DNA of 64,000 bases from Salvelinus alpinus (Eukaryota > Chordata > Actinopteri > Salmoniformes > Salmonidae), in the NCBI RefSeq assembly GCF_045679555.1, contig NC_092091.1:71705730-71769729 (forward strand), written 5' to 3'. The translations under genes and the position numbers were made by a program. Shown piece after piece: positions 58,816 through 64,000 of the stretch. The notes beneath the pieces were generated by a model that worked only from the letters and a program-made list of their open reading frames with translations, was not told where the DNA came from and made no database searches. Position 1 is the first letter of the stretch. Every line of letters begins with the position of its first letter.

Positions 58816-59290
58816 GTGACCCGTCATTCATAATTGGCCTATTTTTTGCATGTTATTTTGGCATTCATTCGTGTTGCATTTCAGTTTGCAAACAATGTGA
58901 AAAAAGAAATAATTGAGTTAATAAAGCTGTATACAAACATGGTTTCTTGAGTAAGGCAGCTCCAAACTGCAGTTGTTTCAGCCTCGCTCAGAGCTTTCTG
59001 TGGTGGTGGGGCAGCCAGTGAAATTAACTGTTTCAATGCCAAACAAGGTTCTGCTGATAGCCAGGTGTAGCAGTGGTAAGGTGTTGGGACTGCTGTTGAG
59101 ACTCTGCTGTTGGGACAGCTTTATGTAGGCCCTAACAGTTTGTGTGCACCATTTGTCACCATTATAGTTAATGTATTGTTTAGTGTTGTGTTGTGTTTTG
59201 TTGGAGTTTGCATTAGATTTTTTCCCACCAAGATTTACATTGCAAAATCACCACTGATGTTGACTATGACGCTACTTCAGCTAATATGGT
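58816..59290. repeat. probable dispersed salmonid repeat
   Basis: Segments such as AGCTTTCTGTGGTGGTGGGG (from about 58,991) and GACAGCTTTATGTAGGCC (from about 59,115) match, in my recollection, a high-copy dispersed repeat of salmonid genomes. The orientation and true ends are uncertain, and no inverted ends were found. A 60-codon plus-strand frame inside it looks like chance. Confidence 0.45.
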
Positions 59291-59469
59291 GACAACGATG
59301 TAGGCTGTGTGTACCGGTTATGATATGGTTTGGTTTGGAAGGGTTTTTTCACCTGGTCACATACAGCTGGAGTAATGTGCATTGAAGTCCACAAGCGAAG
59401 GGAAACGGTGAGAGGAGGAGAGCGCATTGTTGCGAGAAGGAATACAAAGTGGCTGCTATGAAAGTGAAC

Positions 59470-59906
59470 TGTGATCAGGGGTGTATTCATTCTGCTGAGT
59501 CTTTTGAAAAATGTTTCTTAAACGGAAGCAAATATAAGAAATGGGGATAAACATACCTGAATTTGTCCAATAGAAACTCTTGTTTGCAACTGTTGGACTA
59601 ATAATTACACCCTAGATAAGCTAGATGCAGGCAAGAGTGTGGAAGGTGGTATTGAATGTGTGAAATGTTCTCTCGACCTGCGTGCACCTACGTTGTACAT
59701 TTTCATTTATAGGCTAGGTCGTAGCAACATCATGATGGGTGAAGGGACATTTTAAGTGTCATGTAGTAGCCTAAACCTATTGCTGTTACATTGAACTAGG
59801 TGAATAGAATATGAATGACAGTCATCCAGTATGCTGTAATTGAAAAAGGCCATGCTCATGAAAAATAAAATCATCCTCCCTCATTTTAAACGGCACCGAC
59901 CGCCAC
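59470..59906 (-). repeat. probable dispersed salmonid repeat
   Basis: One end reads CAGTGGCGGTCGGTGCCG on the minus strand (near 59,889-59,906) and the other end lies near GGGGTGTATTCATTCTG. Internal blocks such as ACCTGCGTGCACCTACGTTG resemble a common salmonid interspersed element that I recall. No protein-coding remnant was seen. The element class is not resolved. Confidence 0.5.
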
Positions 59907-60033
59907 TGGTGGAGAGGAATAATAACCAAACACAACATCCCTAACCAATAACATACACTTCTGCACAGAAATCACATACTGATATGACACAGTCTATGTG
60001 AGGTTTAGTGTAACATGAAGTTGAGCTGCTCAC

Positions 60034-60132
60034 AGTAGACAGACAGGCCTATGATCCCAGCCAGTAGAACACACAGCAGCCCCAGAAACACTGCAGCAAG
60101 TAGGAAGGGTCTCTTCCCTGAGCTATCAGACT
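60034..60132 (-). pseudogene. orphan C-type lectin transmembrane exon
   Basis: This 99-bp segment differs from the transmembrane exon at 63493-63591 at only three positions. It keeps the acceptor (CTCCACAG) and donor (TACT/GTGAGC), the length and the 1-1 phase. It is open throughout and would encode a short SDSSGKRPF lead followed by a hydrophobic helix of about 22 residues. All three differences change the protein (Pro to Ser, Val to Leu, Cys to Phe). I found no stalk or lectin-domain exon between it and the satellite edge at 57,650, nor a tail exon upstream before 62,116. It is most simply a leftover of a duplicated lectin gene. It could instead belong to a second gene whose remaining exons lie beyond the satellite array, or serve as an alternative exon. 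Confidence 0.75.
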
Positions 60133-60139
60133 CTGTGGA

Positions 60140-61132
60140 GACAGATACTGTACATAGCATCATCAATGAGACACAATCAAACATGGACTATAGCGACTGA
60201 TATAGGGGTGAACCCTAACTTCAGCTTTAGTCAAATGTCACTTAGTCTTCCAGTATCATTAAGTTAAAATATGACCTAAGTGGAAGATAGAATTCACCCC
60301 GTATTGAGTGATCCCAAGTATAAAGATTCTCTTCTGGATCATCTGTTAATGAAAAAATAACAATAGCTGTACTTTTAAAGTGCTGGTTTCTCACCCACAT
60401 CTCTTTCCTGTTGAGGGGGATGTGCATGTGGTTGTTAACCATACAAGTTTTCACAGCAACAGGAAGTACATAGTGGCCAGTTACAGTACACAGGACTACA
60501 TGGACATTGAAATAACTTTCAGCAGTTAGTATACATCCTAAAATACACCTTAGGAGCCTCCATCATTTCAGAACATTTCACCTGGGACACATAGCATGTT
60601 GCATTTCATGTATCAATTTCCACACATAAATAATTTTAATGACTGTTTCAAAACCTTTCCCTTGTGAAGTAAGACACCATCGTTTGGAAGACAAGTTGTG
60701 TTCTGTTTTTAAAATATTAATAATCTGTTTGTTAAGGTTTATTTTACTCAGTTGAGTTTGGAAGATTTGTGTTCAGGCATTGGACATCGGCCAACCTCAT
60801 TATCTTAAGTTAAACAGTTTGTGTGGCAAGTGGAGGGATAATAACCATTGGTTTAAACTTCCATGTGTGTGTCTCTATGACTACGATGTATTTACCAGTG
60901 TTCTGAGATTCAGGTTGTTTATCTATGGTCCTGTTCACAGTATCCTGTACACAGCTCTTGGGTTATTATACATATACTTGGGTCATTATGGAGCTGCACA
61001 CAGTACAACAGACAGTATATTATGTTGTATATCCTGTTAAACAGCTGCTTTAGTTTAACAGTCTGTTGTGTCTGAGAACATACAGTGTTATAGATTTAGG
61101 GAGGACTTCACACCTTAACCAGTGGTTTGAGC
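60140..61132. other. non-coding interval, no gene seen
   Basis: About 1 kb between the orphan exon and a small tandem duplication. Open frames on both strands (for example 60242-60454 minus and 60780-61040 plus) have no recognisable domain or exon-like boundaries. I found no copy of the lectin first exon here. Confidence 0.5.
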
Positions 61133-61272
61133 AGACAGCAACCTCCAGGAGAGACACAACAGCAGATAGACACCATGATGAGTGTGTGGATATGTAGTAG
61201 ACAGCAACCTCCAGGAAGAGACACGACAGCAGATAGACACCATGATGAGTGTGTGGGTATGTAGCAGACAGC
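61133..61272 (+). repeat. two-copy tandem duplication, 66/67 bp
   Basis: Positions 61133-61198 and 61199-61265 are near-identical (both carry AGACAGCAACCTCCAGGA and CACCATGATGAGTGTGTGG), followed by the first few bases of a third copy. The second copy has one extra A. The apparent protein repeat on the minus strand is a consequence of this duplication. Confidence 0.85.
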
Positions 61273-61368
61273 TCCACTGGTGCATTTTGCTTGATTTTGC
61301 TATTGTTAACCTACACGTTGTCCCTTGTACAATGAAGGTTGTGAGTCATTCTCACCTTTCATTAGCAT

Positions 61369-61394
61369 TGTGTGTGTGTGTGTGTGTGTGTGTG
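61369..61394 (+). repeat. (TG)13 microsatellite
   Basis: Uninterrupted TG dinucleotides, directly readable. Confidence 0.95.
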
Positions 61395-61762
61395 CCCTCT
61401 CAGTACTGTTCTGCCCTGTGTGTGTGTCCAGGCCACACTGTTTTAAGTATCCAATCACATTCACTCAGGAAGCTGGTAGACCTTGTTAAAACATTGTTCC
61501 TTTATTTATTGTGACTTTGTTATTCTTTTATTAAAGTGATAAGCATAGGTTAATAATTTGTCCCGCCTTTCTTTTTACTAAGCACAAGCCTACTGCAAAT
61601 CACATGACATGTTTCTAATAAAATAATGAAGAATCATTTTACAGAGTACAGTATGTCTACATACTCTCCTCTAAATCTAAACACAACAATTATTTGTCTT
61701 ATTGTTTATCTCTTCCTCATTCTCTTAATGTTCTTCCTCCTCTGTCTCTCTCTGACACTAAG
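61395..61762. other. probable 3' flank or 3' UTR of the lectin gene, otherwise empty
   Basis: No recognisable exon. The stretch contains the AATAAA-type signals of the minus-strand lectin gene, listed separately. A CT-rich stretch near 61,725-61,755 leads into the fold-back element. Confidence 0.4.
61501..61532 (-). promoter_or_regulatory. candidate polyadenylation signals of the lectin gene
   Basis: Reading the minus strand, AATAAA occurs at 61527-61532, 61505-61510 and 61501-61506, about 580-615 nt past the stop codon at 62116. They are the only clustered AATAAA hexamers I noticed downstream of the gene. Such hexamers are common in AT-rich DNA, so assignment is tentative. Confidence 0.3.
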
Positions 61763-61944
61763 GCTCTATCTCAATTAGTCTTTCCTAGATTCCTCTCCTC
61801 CTGTCTCCTCTCCTCCTTTCAACCCTATTAGAGGAGAAGGTACAAGGCACCTCCCCTAGGATTGTATTCTCCAATGTGTTTGGAGAAGGAGGGGAGGAGA
61901 GAGGATGTGAGGAGGAATCGAGTAAAGCCGAATTGAAAAAGAGC
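61763..61944. mobile_element. fold-back element, about 182 bp
   Basis: The left arm (GCTCTATCTCAATT, then TTCCTCTCCTCCTGTCTCC) pairs imperfectly with the right arm (GGAGGAGAGAGGATGTGAGG, then AATTGAAAAAGAGC). Fold-backs of this composition are frequent in fish genomes. No coding capacity, and target duplications were not resolved. Confidence 0.6.
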
Positions 61945-62115
61945 TCATAGACAAGTCTGTAATATAACTATTTCACCTGTATGTTGAGTTCATCTCTCAC
62001 TTTAACCACTAAGTGGGATTATCACTTAACCATTAAGTACTGTATCCAAACATCAACATAATAACTACGAGAGAGAGAGACAGGGAAAGAGAGAGATTGT
62101 TACAGTAGGTTATTG
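61945..62115. other. lectin 3' UTR or flank
   Basis: Short stretch after the lectin stop codon. It contains a small GA run (about 62,070-62,081) and no further exon. Confidence 0.5.
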
Positions 62116-63932
<1,817 letters not shown>

Positions 63933-64000
63933 CTTTAACAATGCCTGGGTCTTTCTTTCTATGTAGGTCTACTATACATTAAGTCTCTGCTTCTAGAATT

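Noticed and set aside
59041..59090. tRNA-derived SINE head (GTAGCAGTGGTAAGGTGTTGGG).
   Set aside because: It vaguely resembles an A-box region, but I could not find a convincing B box or a tRNA-like fold.
58233..61514. Open frames at 58233-58490, 58636-58827, 59110-59292, 59281-59490, 60242-60454, 60780-61040, 61050-61277 and 61182-61514.
   Set aside because: Short, without recognisable domains or exon boundaries. Several lie in dispersed repeats or the 66-bp duplication.

Overview
The window suggests a teleost fish, most likely a salmonid. It holds a compact intron-containing type II C-type lectin gene with canonical GT/AG splice sites. It also has long (CA)n and (GA)n microsatellites and several dispersed or fold-back repeats that I recognise from memory as salmonid-type. 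No prokaryotic feature is supported. The genus is not determinable here.

Layout. (1) Positions 1 to about 57,650, 90% of the window, are one uninterrupted tandem array of a 34-bp monomer (about 1,690 copies by division), running off the left edge. Every monomer is in the same orientation. The array is not uniform: marker monomers recur at fixed distances and define nested higher-order repeats. These are a 2.8-2.94 kb period (about 8.0-16.6 kb), a 778-bp period (17.4-20.6 kb), 726-bp blocks (from 23.3 kb), a 1,362-bp period (25.8-27.2 and 28.7-32.8 kb) and a roughly 5.6-kb super-repeat (33.6-57 kb). One hybrid junction, repeated in every super-repeat, indicates that the 5.6-kb unit formed by fusing a 1,362-type block to a 2.9-kb-type block before amplification. 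(2) 57,651-62,115 is non-coding flank with three fold-back elements, two probable dispersed repeats, a 66/67-bp tandem duplication and one orphan lectin transmembrane exon (minus strand). (3) 62,116-63,932 on the minus strand is a six-exon C-type lectin gene of the CD209/asialoglycoprotein-receptor type: cytoplasmic tail, transmembrane helix, coiled-coil stalk, and a lectin domain with QPD and WND calcium/sugar motifs.

The lectin gene carries an in-frame TAA at codon 30. An upstream GT donor that keeps the reading phase could splice this stop out. The regular exon-1 donor abuts a CA repeat that fills most of intron 1, and the donor of the first lectin-domain exon likewise abuts a GA repeat. 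The gene may therefore be a recent pseudogene, a null allele, or a gene read through a short-tail isoform. The orphan exon 2 kb beyond its stop codon shows that lectin exons have been duplicated locally, next to the satellite edge.

All open frames inside the satellite are by-products of the repeat and are not annotated as genes. Identities and periods were obtained by reading and coordinate subtraction; no alignment or database search was run.
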